From Burkholderiales bacterium (GTDB lineage: Bacteria > Pseudomonadota > Gammaproteobacteria > Burkholderiales > Burkholderiaceae_E): DNA of 64,000 nucleotides. The stretch covers positions 48,926 to 112,925 of the forward strand of contig QEVL01000020.1 in assembly GCA_003577305.1 (NCBI GenBank), read 5' to 3'. Shown here in pieces: positions 33,728-41,407 of the stretch; within the stretch, counting starts at the first letter, position 1; each line of letters begins with the position of its first letter. Under the pieces are notes generated by a model that was not told the origin of the DNA, ran no database searches, and was given only the letters and a program-made list of their open reading frames with translations. The position numbers were made by a program, and so were the translations under genes.

Positions 33728-34543
33728 GTGACCGAGGCAGCAGAGGTGGCAACCATACACAATTCCGCCGGCGCGGACTATGCTTTCCTCGAAGGCGGAC
33801 GGGCCTTCTCTTCGGGCGTCGTCGCGCTGCCGGGCTTCGAGATCGTGCGGGTGCGCTTCGCACGTCCGTTGCCGATCGCCGAAGGGTTCGACGCGATCGC
33901 CGCGCACCTGCGCGAGCGCCACCGCCCGCTCACCGCGTTGTGCGCGGCCGAGTTGCGCTCGCCCGAGCCGGTGGGGCTGGCGGGCTTCGGCGACTTCAAC
34001 GCCGGCTGGGTCGAGGTGCTCGAAAGCTGGGGCCTGTTCCGCAACGGGCGCAACCCGGTGGCGCGCAGCAACGTCTGCCCGGTGCACGATGCACCGGCGC
34101 AACCGGTCTTTCACGCGTTCAGCTACACGGTGCCCGTAGGCGCGGCCCAGACCGGCCTGCTCACCACCTCCGACCACGCGGCCGACGCGCCCGGTCCGCG
34201 CAGCTTCGTGATCGCCGGCTACGCCGAGTGGGAGCAGGCCGCGGCGTTTCCGGAAGGCATCGTCGCGTACCGCGACACCTCGCGCGCCGGCCTGGCGCGC
34301 AAGGCGGCCTTCGTGCTCGACGGCCTGCAGCGCAACACCGCCGCGCTCGGCGGCGACTGGAGCATGGTGACCGCAGTGCAGGTCTACACCGCGCACGAGA
34401 TCGGCGCACTGGTGGCCGGCCAGTTCGTGCCGCGCGACCTGGCCCGGCTCGGCATCGACTGGCACGTGTGCCGCCCACCGATCGAAGGCCTCGAATTCGA
34501 GATCGACGTGCGCTGCGTGCGCCGCGAACTCGTGATCGATTGA
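33728..34543 (+). CDS. 2-amino-5-chloromuconate deaminase (CnbZ)-like protein
   Basis: A 271-residue protein resembling the CnbZ group of 2-aminomuconate deaminases, distantly related to the YjgF/RidA fold. The start EVATIHNSAGADYAFLEGG, the middle CAAELRSPEPVGLAGFGDFN, NPVARSNVCPVHDAP and FHAFSYTVP, and the end TAVQVYTAHEIG and DWHVCRPPIEGLEFEIDVR fit that family from memory. CnbZ removes ammonia from 2-aminomuconates in nitro- and amino-aromatic degradation, but none of the ring-cleavage genes are here, so the substrate may differ. It starts at GTG 33728 and lies 23 bp upstream of a ThDP enzyme gene; the two are probably cotranscribed. Confidence 0.65.
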   Translation: MTEAAEVATIHNSAGADYAFLEGGRAFSSGVVALPGFEIVRVRFARPLPIAEGFDAIAAHLRERHRPLTALCAAELRSPEPVGLAGFGDFNAGWVEVLESWGLFRNGRNPVARSNVCPVHDAPAQPVFHAFSYTVPVGAAQTGLLTTSDHAADAPGPRSFVIAGYAEWEQAAAFPEGIVAYRDTSRAGLARKAAFVLDGLQRNTAALGGDWSMVTAVQVYTAHEIGALVAGQFVPRDLARLGIDWHVCRPPIEGLEFEIDVRCVRRELVID

Positions 34544-34566
34544 GAGCTGCTCATCCGGGAGACACG

Positions 34567-36324
34567 ATGTCGGAAATCAGCGGCGGTGAACTGATCGCGC
34601 GCATGCTCCAGAAGGAAGGAGTCGAGAAAGTCTTCGGCATCATCGACGGCACCTACTTCGGCTTCTACTCGGCGCTGCACCGGCTGGGCATCGAGATCGT
34701 CACGCCGCGCCACGAGACCAGCGCCGCGCACATGGCGGGTGCCTACGCGCGGCTCACCGGCCGGCTGGGCGTGTGCATGGCCAGCAACGGGCCGGGCGTT
34801 GCCAACCTGCTGCCGGGGCTTGTGGTCGAGCAGGCCGAGGGCAACCGGGTGCTCGCGATCACCAGCGCGCGGCGCATCGGCATCGCCGGCGCCGAGCGGC
34901 CCGGCGCCTACCAGAACTTCGACCAGACCGGCGTGATCGCGCGCATCGCCAAGTCGAGCATCGCGGTGCCCGCGTTCGAACGCATCGGCGAGATCGTGCG
35001 CAGGGCGCTGCGCCGCAGCTGGGAGGGCCGCCCCGGCGTGGTCCACGTCGACGTGCCCGAGAGCATCATGAACGGCAAGTTCAAGGATGCCGGCGGGCCG
35101 CCGCAGGAGCCGCACCGCTACCGGCGCATCGACCCGCTGCCGGCCGCGCCCGGGCTGGTCGCGGTCGCGGCGCAGTGGCTGGCGCAGGCCGATGCGCCGG
35201 CAATCCACGCGGGCAGCGGCGTCGTCCACGCGGCGGCGTACGACGCCCTGCGGCGCGTGGCCGAGGCGCTGCATGCGCCGGTCACGACCAGCTGGGCAGC
35301 CCGCGGCGCGCTGCCCGAGTCGTCGCCGTTGGCGATCCCGATGGTGCACATCGAGCTCAACCACAAGCTGCGCAACGAAGCCGACGCGATGCTGATCCTC
35401 GGCTCGCGCGTCGGCGAGACCGACTGGTGGGGCAAGCCCCCCTACTGGCGCGATGCGGCCGCCCAGAAGACGATCCAGGTCGACGTGGACGGCGAGGCGC
35501 TCGGCATGAACCGGCCGGTCGACCTGGCGATCGCCGCCGACGCGCGCTCGTTCCTCGAGCAGCTGGCCGCCGAGCTCGAACGCCGGCGCGACGAGATCCG
35601 GCTCGACGAGCGGCGCGCGCGCATCGAGCGCTACGCCAGGGCGATGCGCGAAGACCGCGCGCGCTGGGACAAGGCGCTCGCCGACTTCTCGGTGCCGATG
35701 AACCCGGCGCACGTGGCGCACACATGCCGCGAAGTGTTTCCCGACGACACGGTGCTGGTGGCCGACGGCGGCAACGCGGCGGTCTGGACGATGTTTCACT
35801 GGCAGGCGAGGCAGCCGAACACGCTGCTGTCGACCTTCAAGTTCGGCATGCTCGGGGCCGGCGTCGCGCAGGCGCTCGGCGCCGCGGCGGCGCGCCCGGG
35901 GCGCCCGGTGTGCTGCATCATCGGCGACGGCGCGATGGGCTTTCACCCGCAGGAGATCGAGACCGCAGTGCGCAACCGGCTGCCGGTGGTCTATCTCGTG
36001 CTGTGCGACCGGCAGTGGGGCATGGTCAAGATGAACCAGCAGTTCATGCTCAAGCCGCTCAAGACGATGATCGTGAAGTCGCTCGGCCCCGACGAGACGA
36101 TCAAGGCCGACCTCGGCGAGATCGAATTCGACCGCATGGCCCAGGCGATGGGTGCGCACGGCGAGCGCGTCGCCGACCCGCGGCAGCTGCGCGCGGCGCT
36201 CGAGCGCGCGATCGCGTCGGGCAAGTGCGCAGTCGTGCACGTCGACGTCGACCCGGTCAGGCACATGTGGGCCCCGGGCCTGATCCACTTCAAGAAGATG
36301 CACGAAGAGCCCAGGGGCCGCTGA
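34567..36324 (+). CDS. Thiamine-diphosphate-dependent enzyme (acetolactate synthase-like, substrate unknown)
   Basis: A 585-residue three-domain ThDP enzyme. The N-terminal PYR domain carries the catalytic Glu in TPRHETSAAHMAGAYARLTG and SNGPGVANLLPG; a central domain spans about residues 190-340; the C-terminal PP domain has GDGAMGFHPQEIETAV. In the metal-binding motif the usual Asn-Asn after GDG plus 24 residues is Cys-Asp (VLCDRQWG), so Asp would have to replace the Mg-ligand Asn. The reaction (decarboxylase, lyase or carboligase on a 2-oxo acid) cannot be told from sequence. GGGAG lies 6 bp before the ATG. It is flanked by a deaminase and a carboxylate-type carrier, suggesting catabolism of an amino- or oxo-acid. 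Confidence 0.85.
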   Translation: MSEISGGELIARMLQKEGVEKVFGIIDGTYFGFYSALHRLGIEIVTPRHETSAAHMAGAYARLTGRLGVCMASNGPGVANLLPGLVVEQAEGNRVLAITSARRIGIAGAERPGAYQNFDQTGVIARIAKSSIAVPAFERIGEIVRRALRRSWEGRPGVVHVDVPESIMNGKFKDAGGPPQEPHRYRRIDPLPAAPGLVAVAAQWLAQADAPAIHAGSGVVHAAAYDALRRVAEALHAPVTTSWAARGALPESSPLAIPMVHIELNHKLRNEADAMLILGSRVGETDWWGKPPYWRDAAAQKTIQVDVDGEALGMNRPVDLAIAADARSFLEQLAAELERRRDEIRLDERRARIERYARAMREDRARWDKALADFSVPMNPAHVAHTCREVFPDDTVLVADGGNAAVWTMFHWQARQPNTLLSTFKFGMLGAGVAQALGAAAARPGRPVCCIIGDGAMGFHPQEIETAVRNRLPVVYLVLCDRQWGMVKMNQQFMLKPLKTMIVKSLGPDETIKADLGEIEFDRMAQAMGAHGERVADPRQLRAALERAIASGKCAVVHVDVDPVRHMWAPGLIHFKKMHEEPRGR

Positions 36325-36334
36325 GCCGCGATCG

Positions 36335-37246
36335 ATGAGCGAAATCGACCTCGTCCGGCTGAACTTCAGCCCGGAAGCGCTGGGCGTTCTCAACGTCATC
36401 CTCGCGCTGGTGCTCTTCGGGGTTGCGCTCGACATGCGGGTGTCCGATTTCAGGGGCGTCGCCGCCGCGCCGCGCGCGACGCTGATCGGCATGCTCGGGC
36501 AGTTCCTGCTGCTGCCGGCCGTGGGCTGGGCGATCGGCATGGTGCTGAAGCCGGCACCGAGCATCGCGCTCGGCCTGATCCTGGTAGCCGCGTGCCCCGG
36601 GGGCAACATCTCGAACTTCCTCACCCATTTCGCGCGCGGCAACACGGCGCTGTCGATCACGATGACCTCGATCTCGACGCTCGCGTCGCTGGTCTTCACG
36701 CCGTTGAACCTGACGGTCTGGGGCAGCCTCAACCCGGACACCGCGCGAATCCTCACGGCGGTGAACCTGAACCCGCTCGACGTGCTGGTCACGATCGTGT
36801 TCCTGCTCGGCATCCCGGCTGCGCTCGGCATGGGCGTGGCGCACTGGTTTCCGAAGGCGGCCGCGCGCGCGCAGCGACCGGCCAAGATCCTCTCGCTGCT
36901 GTTCTTCGGGGTGTTCGTCGTCGGCGCGCTCGCCGGCAACTGGGCCTACTTCATCGACTACGTCGGCCGCGTCGTGCTGGTGGTGTTCCTGATGAACGGC
37001 CTCGGCCTGCTGGTCGGTTACTGGATCGGCCGCCTCGCCCGCCTGTCGGAGGCCGACTGCCGTGCCACCTCGATCGAGGTGGGCATCCAGAACTCCGGCT
37101 TCGGCCTGATCCTCGTCTTCAATTTCTTCGGCGGCATGGGCGGCATGGCGATCGTCGCGGCCTGGTGGGGCATCTGGCACGTCCTCACCGGCCTGGCGCT
37201 CGCGACCTGGTGGCGCCGCAGGCCGCCGCCGGTGCCCGCCAGGTGA
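36335..37246 (+). CDS. BASS-family (bile acid:sodium symporter-like) transporter
   Basis: A 303-residue membrane protein with nine or ten helices. LALVLFGVALDMRVSDF starts the family, ACPGGNISNFLTHFARGN is the crossover motif with the sodium-site residues, and SIEVGIQNSGFGLILVFNFF is the second crossover. Members carry organic acids with sodium (bile acids, pantoate, pyruvate and others). Given the upstream ThDP and deaminase genes, 10 bp away, the cargo may be a substrate or product of those enzymes; this is inference. The stop overlaps the GTG of the next gene. Confidence 0.88.
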   Translation: MSEIDLVRLNFSPEALGVLNVILALVLFGVALDMRVSDFRGVAAAPRATLIGMLGQFLLLPAVGWAIGMVLKPAPSIALGLILVAACPGGNISNFLTHFARGNTALSITMTSISTLASLVFTPLNLTVWGSLNPDTARILTAVNLNPLDVLVTIVFLLGIPAALGMGVAHWFPKAAARAQRPAKILSLLFFGVFVVGALAGNWAYFIDYVGRVVLVVFLMNGLGLLVGYWIGRLARLSEADCRATSIEVGIQNSGFGLILVFNFFGGMGGMAIVAAWWGIWHVLTGLALATWWRRRPPPVPAR

Positions 37247-38211
37247 ACGCGGCGCGCGTCTTCGTCACCGGCGCCAGCGGCTACCTGGGCAGCCAGCTGG
37301 TGGCCGCGCTCGCCGCTGCCGGCATCGGCGTGCTCGCGAGCGACGTGCGCGAATGCCCGCCGGGGCGGCGCGTGCCCGGCGTGCACTACCTGATCGCCGA
37401 CGTGCGCTCGCCCGGGCTCGCGCAGGCGATGCGCGGCTGCGAGGTCGTGGTCCATCTCGCTTCGATCGTCACGCCCGGCCCCGGCAGCAGCCGCGCACTC
37501 GAGTATGCGGTCGACGTGCTCGGCACGCGCAACGTGCTCGAGGCCTGCCTCGCCGCGGGCGTCAGGCGCATCGTCGTCAGCTCGAGCGGCGCGGCCTACG
37601 GATACCACGCCGACAACCCCGCGTGGATCACCGAGGACCAGCCGCTGCGCGGCAACGACGAGTTCGCCTATGCGCGCCACAAGCGGCTGGTCGAGGAGAT
37701 GCTCGCGCGTCATCGCATCGAGCACCCGGAGCTGGGCCAGGTGGTGTTGCGCATCGGCACGATCCTCGGCGAGGCCACCCGCAACCAGATCACCGACCTG
37801 TTCGAGAAACCCCGGCTGATCGCGATCCGCGGCTCGGACAGTCCGTTCGTCTTCGTCTGGGACCAGGACGTGGTCGGCGCGATCATGCACGCGATCGGCG
37901 GCGCGCCCGACGGCGTCTACAACCTCGCCGGCGACGGCGCGCTCACCATCGGGCAGATCGCCGAGCGCCTGGGCAAGCGCTGCATCGTGCTGCCGGCCTG
38001 GCTGCTGCAGGGCGCGCTCGCGCTGCTCGAGCGACTCGGGCTCACGCAGTACGGGCCCGGGCAGGTGCGCTTCCTGCGCTACCGGCCGGTGCTCGACAAC
38101 ACGCGGCTCAAGCGCGATTTCGGCTATGTGCCGCGCCTGACGTCGGAGCAGGCCTTCGAGCTGTGGATGCACGCGCGCGGTGCGCGACCAGGCCCAATGC
38201 GCGGCCCCTGA
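37243..38211 (+). CDS. NAD-dependent epimerase/dehydratase family (extended SDR)
   Basis: A 322-residue extended short-chain dehydrogenase. The NAD-binding motif is RVFVTGASGYLGSQLV at residues 4-19; VVVHLASIVTPGPG and the catalytic region SSGAAYGYHADNP with FAYARHKRLVEEML (YxxxH/K variant: Tyr-Ala-Arg-His-Lys, spaced YxxxK) are present. The C-terminal substrate region includes GVYNLAGDGALTIGQIAERLG. The substrate is unknown (sugar nucleotide or a sterol/terpenoid-like molecule). It starts at GTG 37243 within a GTGA overlap with the transporter gene. A truncated SDR follows after 6 bp. Confidence 0.88.
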   Translation: MNAARVFVTGASGYLGSQLVAALAAAGIGVLASDVRECPPGRRVPGVHYLIADVRSPGLAQAMRGCEVVVHLASIVTPGPGSSRALEYAVDVLGTRNVLEACLAAGVRRIVVSSSGAAYGYHADNPAWITEDQPLRGNDEFAYARHKRLVEEMLARHRIEHPELGQVVLRIGTILGEATRNQITDLFEKPRLIAIRGSDSPFVFVWDQDVVGAIMHAIGGAPDGVYNLAGDGALTIGQIAERLGKRCIVLPAWLLQGALALLERLGLTQYGPGQVRFLRYRPVLDNTRLKRDFGYVPRLTSEQAFELWMHARGARPGPMRGP

Positions 38212-38217
38212 CCGAAC

Positions 38218-38595
38218 GTGCGCGAATTCTCCGGGGCAACCGTCGTCGTGAGCGGCGCCGCAGCCGGACTCGGGCGCGCGCTGCACGGCTTCTTCGACAG
38301 CCTGCGCAGCGAAGTGTCCGCCGCCGGTGTCGCGGTCATGCTCGCCTGCCCTTCGTTCATCGCCACCGACATCGACCGGCACGCGCTCGGCCCGGACGGC
38401 AGCCCTTTTCGCGGTGCGAAGGCACTGGTCGGCAAGCCGGCGACGCCCGAGGCCGTCGCCGACCGGATCTACGAGGCGGCGCGCCGCGAGCGACGGCTGC
38501 TGCTGCCGGGCGCCACCGCGCGGCTCGCCTGGTGGCTTTCGCGACTGACACCGGCCGGCTATGCGCGCATCATGACGGCCCGGATGCGCCGGTGA
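38218..38595 (+). pseudogene. Classical SDR oxidoreductase with the catalytic core deleted
   Basis: 125 codons remain of a protein normally about 260-270. The first 20 residues are the cofactor motif (ATVVVSGAAAGLGRAL); the next residues, HGFFDSLRSEVSAAGVAVML, belong immediately after the YxxxK active site of this SDR group, and the C-terminal CPSFIATDIDRHALGPDG to the end is normal. About 140 residues, including the NNAG motif, catalytic Ser, Tyr and Lys, are missing, and the frame is kept. The junction lies near 38272-38284 at GCGCTG. The product cannot be an active SDR enzyme. It starts at GTG 38218 and overlaps the next gene by GTGA, so the operon layout is otherwise intact. Confidence 0.85.
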
Positions 38596-39470
38596 ACACC
38601 CTGCCCATGAAATCCGGATCGACCATCGCCGCCGAACTGATCGCACTGCTCGAAGGTTGCGCGGCGCACGCACCGTTTCCGCAGGTGCGCGCGCTGCACC
38701 TGCCGCGTCCCGGGACGCTGGACACGCGACGCGGCGAGTTCTGCGCGCTCGAGCTCGAAGACGGCACGCTCGGGCTCGCGTTCGTGCTGCTCGGCGACAC
38801 CTGGGCGCGGCTCGGCGAGCGCGAAGCCCGCGCCGGGCTGGCGGGCGCCAACGCACTGCGGCTCGCGCGCGGCTACGCGCGCGACGACGCTGTCGGGCGC
38901 ACGCTCGGCATGGCCGCAATCAACGCGCTGACCCGCTGCATCTTCGACCGCATCGGCTACGTCGCGCCCGAGAGCACCGACTCGATCGGCGAGCTCGACC
39001 CGCGCGCCGACGACCACGTCGGCATGGTCGGCCTGTTCGGGCCGCTGCTCGGACGCTGCACCGCGGCCGGCGCGCGCGTCACCGTGATCGAGCTGCGCGA
39101 AGATCTCGTCGGCGAGCACGACGGCTATCGCGTCACCCTCGACGCCGCCGAACTGGCCTCGTGCAACAAGGTGCTGTGCACCAGCTCGGTGCTGCTGAAC
39201 GGCACCGCCGACCACATCCTCGGCCACTGTGCGAATGCCACCCGGGTCGCGATGATCGGCCCGGGCGCCGGCTGCGTGCCCGATCCGCTGTTCCGGCGCG
39301 GCGTCACCCTGTTCGGGGGCAGCTGGATCACCGACGCCGCGGCCGTGGTCGATGCGCTGCGCGCCGGCGAATCCTGGAGCGCGCACGCCCGCAAGGTCGC
39401 GATCCGGCGCGACGAATACCCGGGCCTCGAGCGCCTGGGAGCCTTGACCGGGCGGCGTGCTCCGGGCTAG
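38592..39470 (+). CDS. DUF364/DUF4213 family protein (putative heavy-metal chelation)
   Basis: A 292-residue protein with a DUF4213-like N-terminal region (about residues 10-120, ending ARDDAVGRTLGMAAINALTR) and a DUF364 Rossmann-like C-terminal domain: GMVGLFGPLLGRC, VTVIELREDL, and the signature NKVLCTSSVLLNGTADHIL, VAMIGPGAGCVPDPLFRRGV. The family is proposed to bind metal-cofactor-related molecules; the function is unproven. It starts at GTG 38592 (or ATG 38607). It is the last gene of the run that begins at 33728; a strong hairpin-plus-T terminator follows at 39628-39662. Confidence 0.8.
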   Translation: MNTLPMKSGSTIAAELIALLEGCAAHAPFPQVRALHLPRPGTLDTRRGEFCALELEDGTLGLAFVLLGDTWARLGEREARAGLAGANALRLARGYARDDAVGRTLGMAAINALTRCIFDRIGYVAPESTDSIGELDPRADDHVGMVGLFGPLLGRCTAAGARVTVIELREDLVGEHDGYRVTLDAAELASCNKVLCTSSVLLNGTADHILGHCANATRVAMIGPGAGCVPDPLFRRGVTLFGGSWITDAAAVVDALRAGESWSAHARKVAIRRDEYPGLERLGALTGRRAPG

Positions 39471-39627
39471 CCTTGCACCCGAAGGCATCGGGACGCGGAC
39501 GGTCAGTGTCGCGACGCCTGCAGCTCCGACGGCGGGCGGGTCGCAGAAGCGCCGGGCATCGAAACGACGCACGGCGCGCCCCCGGGCCGGCACGCCCGAG
39601 GAAGGGCAGCCGCCACTCGCGGCTCAT

Positions 39628-39662
39628 GGGGCGCGGCAGCAAACCCGCGCCCCTTTCCTTTT
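39628..39662 (+). terminator. Rho-independent terminator
   Basis: GGGGCGCGG (39628-39636), 8-nt loop, CCGCGCCCC (39645-39653), then TTTCCTTTT. It ends the transcript of the DUF364 gene about 160 bp after its stop and 22 bp before the glycosylase ATG. The surrounding 39471-39684 contains no other gene I can support. Confidence 0.8.
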
Positions 39663-39684
39663 GCCCTTCGCCCTTCTTTTCCGG

Positions 39685-40410
39685 ATGTCCGCAACTGCCC
39701 TGATCCGCGCCGCCCGGGAACTGTCGCGCGCGGTCTCGACGCTGCGCTTCGGTCCGCCGGTCGCGCACGTCTACAACCCGCTCGACTACGCCTGGGCGCC
39801 GCACGAAGCCTGGCTGCGCCGCTACGGCGCCGGGCGCAAGCGGGTGGTGTTCGTCGGCATGAACCCGGGGCCGTTCGGCATGATGCAGACCGGCGTGCCG
39901 TTCGGCGAAGTCGCCGCGGTGCGCGACTGGATGGGCCTGCACGCGCCGGTGCGCCGCCCCGCCGACGAGCACCCGAAGCGCCCGATCGAGGGGTTCGCCT
40001 GCCGGCGCTCGGAGGTGAGCGGCAGGCGCCTGTGGGGCTGGGCCGCCGAACGATTCGGCAGCGCCCCGGCGTTCTTCGAGCAATGCTTCGTGGTGAACTA
40101 CTGCCCGCTGGTGTTCCTCGAGGCGAGCGGGCGCAACTTCACCCCCGAGAGGCTCCCGGCTGCCGAACTGCAACCGCTGCAGCAGGCCTGCGACGCGCAC
40201 CTGCGTGCGGCGATCGAGGCCTTGCGGCCGGAATGGGCGATCGGCATCGGAGCCTGGGCCATGAAGCGCGCCCAGGCGGCGCTCGGCGCCGACACCGGGG
40301 TCCGGATCGACCAGATCCTGCACCCCAGCCCGGCCAGCCCGGCGGCCAATCGCGGCTGGGCGCCGCAGGTCGACGCCCGGCTCGAGCAACTCGGCGTCCT
40401 TGCGAATTGA
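39685..40410 (+). CDS. SMUG1-type uracil-DNA glycosylase
   Basis: A 241-residue single-strand-selective monofunctional uracil-DNA glycosylase, removing uracil (and possibly 5-hydroxymethyluracil) from DNA. The SMUG1 active-site motifs are clear: HVYNPLDYAWAPHEAWLRRY, VVFVGMNPGPFGMMQTGVPFGE (first catalytic motif) and HPSPASPAANRGWAP (second motif with the catalytic His). The start at 39685 is placed just before SATALIRAARELSRAV; the open frame further upstream crosses a terminator and is not homologous. Bacterial SMUG1 is patchily distributed. The gene is followed at once by the LiuR operator. Confidence 0.9.
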   Translation: MSATALIRAARELSRAVSTLRFGPPVAHVYNPLDYAWAPHEAWLRRYGAGRKRVVFVGMNPGPFGMMQTGVPFGEVAAVRDWMGLHAPVRRPADEHPKRPIEGFACRRSEVSGRRLWGWAAERFGSAPAFFEQCFVVNYCPLVFLEASGRNFTPERLPAAELQPLQQACDAHLRAAIEALRPEWAIGIGAWAMKRAQAALGADTGVRIDQILHPSPASPAANRGWAPQVDARLEQLGVLAN

Positions 40411-40425
40411 CGTTTACGTAAACTG
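40407..40425 (+). promoter_or_regulatory. LiuR-like operator/promoter upstream of the MerR gene
   Basis: TTGACGTTTACGTAAACTG contains a perfect 12-bp palindrome GTTTACGTAAAC (40412-40423) directly after a TTGACG -35 box. That is the position MerR-type regulators use, between -35 and -10. The same 19-mer with one change recurs at 40839-40857. Confidence 0.75.
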
Positions 40426-40442
40426 TGATCGATCATGCGCGA

Positions 40443-40832
40443 ATGCCGACCTACACCATCAGCGAGCTGGCGCGCGAATTCGACATCACCCCGCGCACGA
40501 TCCGCTTCTACGAAGACCAGGGGCTGCTCGCGCCGAAGCGCGCGGGCGCCGGCGGGCGCCAGCGCGTCTACTCCCAGCGCGACCGCACGCGGCTGAAGCT
40601 CACGCTGCGCGGCAAGCGGCTGGGGCTGTCGCTCTCCGAGGTCCGCGACCTGGTCGACATGTACGAATCGCCCGCGGACACCGTGCCCCAGTTGACCCGC
40701 TTCCTGTCGGTGCTCGCCCGGCACCGCGAGACGCTGGCGCAACAACTGGCCGACCTCCAGGAGACGCTGGCCGAAATCGAAGCCCACGAGGCGCGGGCCC
40801 GGACGATGCTCGAGGCGCGCCGGCCCGCTTGA
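40443..40832 (+). CDS. liuR: MerR-family regulator of leucine/isovalerate catabolism (LiuR-like)
   Basis: A 129-residue MerR-family DNA-binding protein. The N-terminal winged helix-turn-helix is YTISELAREFDITPRTIRFYEDQGLLAP; LKLTLRGKRLGLSLSEVRDLVDMY follows, then a long C-terminal dimerisation helix (about residues 85-125). There are no metal-binding cysteines, as in LiuR. LiuR-type proteins control isovaleryl-CoA degradation genes, which lie downstream here. Start MPTYTISEL (40443) fits the family better than ATG 40425, which overlaps the operator. It is likely autoregulated through 40407-40425. Confidence 0.85.
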   Translation: MPTYTISELAREFDITPRTIRFYEDQGLLAPKRAGAGGRQRVYSQRDRTRLKLTLRGKRLGLSLSEVRDLVDMYESPADTVPQLTRFLSVLARHRETLAQQLADLQETLAEIEAHEARARTMLEARRPA

Positions 40833-40857
40833 TTGACGTTGACGTTAACGTAAACTG
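40833..40857 (+). promoter_or_regulatory. Second LiuR-like operator/promoter, upstream of the thioesterase-ivd genes
   Basis: TTGACG (40833-40838) is followed by TTGACGTTAACGTAAACTG (40839-40857), which differs at one base from the operator before the MerR gene. The core ACGTTAACGT (40842-40851) is a perfect palindrome and the match extends to GTT/AAC on both sides (40838-40855) with one mismatched pair. No convincing -10 was identified. Confidence 0.75.
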
Positions 40858-40899
40858 GCGTCTGTCCTTCCCCGATCCCGCCGCCCACCGGAGTCGCCC

Positions 40900-41367
40900 A
40901 TGCCACCGTCCGCCCCCGCCCTGACGACCGAGCCGGGCTTCGAGCAGCGCGTGCGCGACAGCTTCGGGCGCCAGCCCGCGATGACGCTGATCGGCGCGCA
41001 GCTCGTGCGCGTCGTCCCCGGCGAGGTCGAGGTCGTGCTGCCGTACCAGCGCGAGATCACGCAGCAGCACGGCTTCGTCCACGCGGGCATGATCGGCGCG
41101 GCGCTCGACTCCGCCTGCGGCTACGCCGCGCTGACCGTGATGCCGGCGGGTACCGGTATCCTGACGATCGAATACAAGCTGAACTGCCTGGCGCCCGGCG
41201 TGGGCGAGCGCATCCGCCTGGTCGGGCGCGTGCGCAAGCCGGGCCGCACGATCCTGCTCGTGGAGGGCGAGGCGCTTGCGGTCACCGCCGGCGGGGCCGA
41301 AAGACTGGTCGCGACGATGACCGCCACCGAAATGACGATCCGCGGGCGCGACGGCGTCCTCGATTGA
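40900..41367 (+). CDS. PaaI-family acyl-CoA thioesterase (hotdog fold)
   Basis: A 155-residue single-hotdog thioesterase. The family signature [21 protein letters not shown] contains the catalytic HGG/HAG region and Asp; [21 protein letters not shown] is the second strand set. Such enzymes hydrolyse acyl-CoAs to free CoA, possibly as a safety valve for stalled leucine-pathway intermediates; the substrate is not readable. It is the first gene after the second LiuR-like operator and 40 bp upstream of the isovaleryl-CoA dehydrogenase gene, so it is expected in that regulon. Confidence 0.85.
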   Translation: MPPSAPALTTEPGFEQRVRDSFGRQPAMTLIGAQLVRVVPGEVEVVLPYQREITQQHGFVHAGMIGAALDSACGYAALTVMPAGTGILTIEYKLNCLAPGVGERIRLVGRVRKPGRTILLVEGEALAVTAGGAERLVATMTATEMTIRGRDGVLD

Positions 41368-41407
41368 GCAGCAACGCAACGAAAGAATCACGCAGGAGAG
41401 CCTCGCG

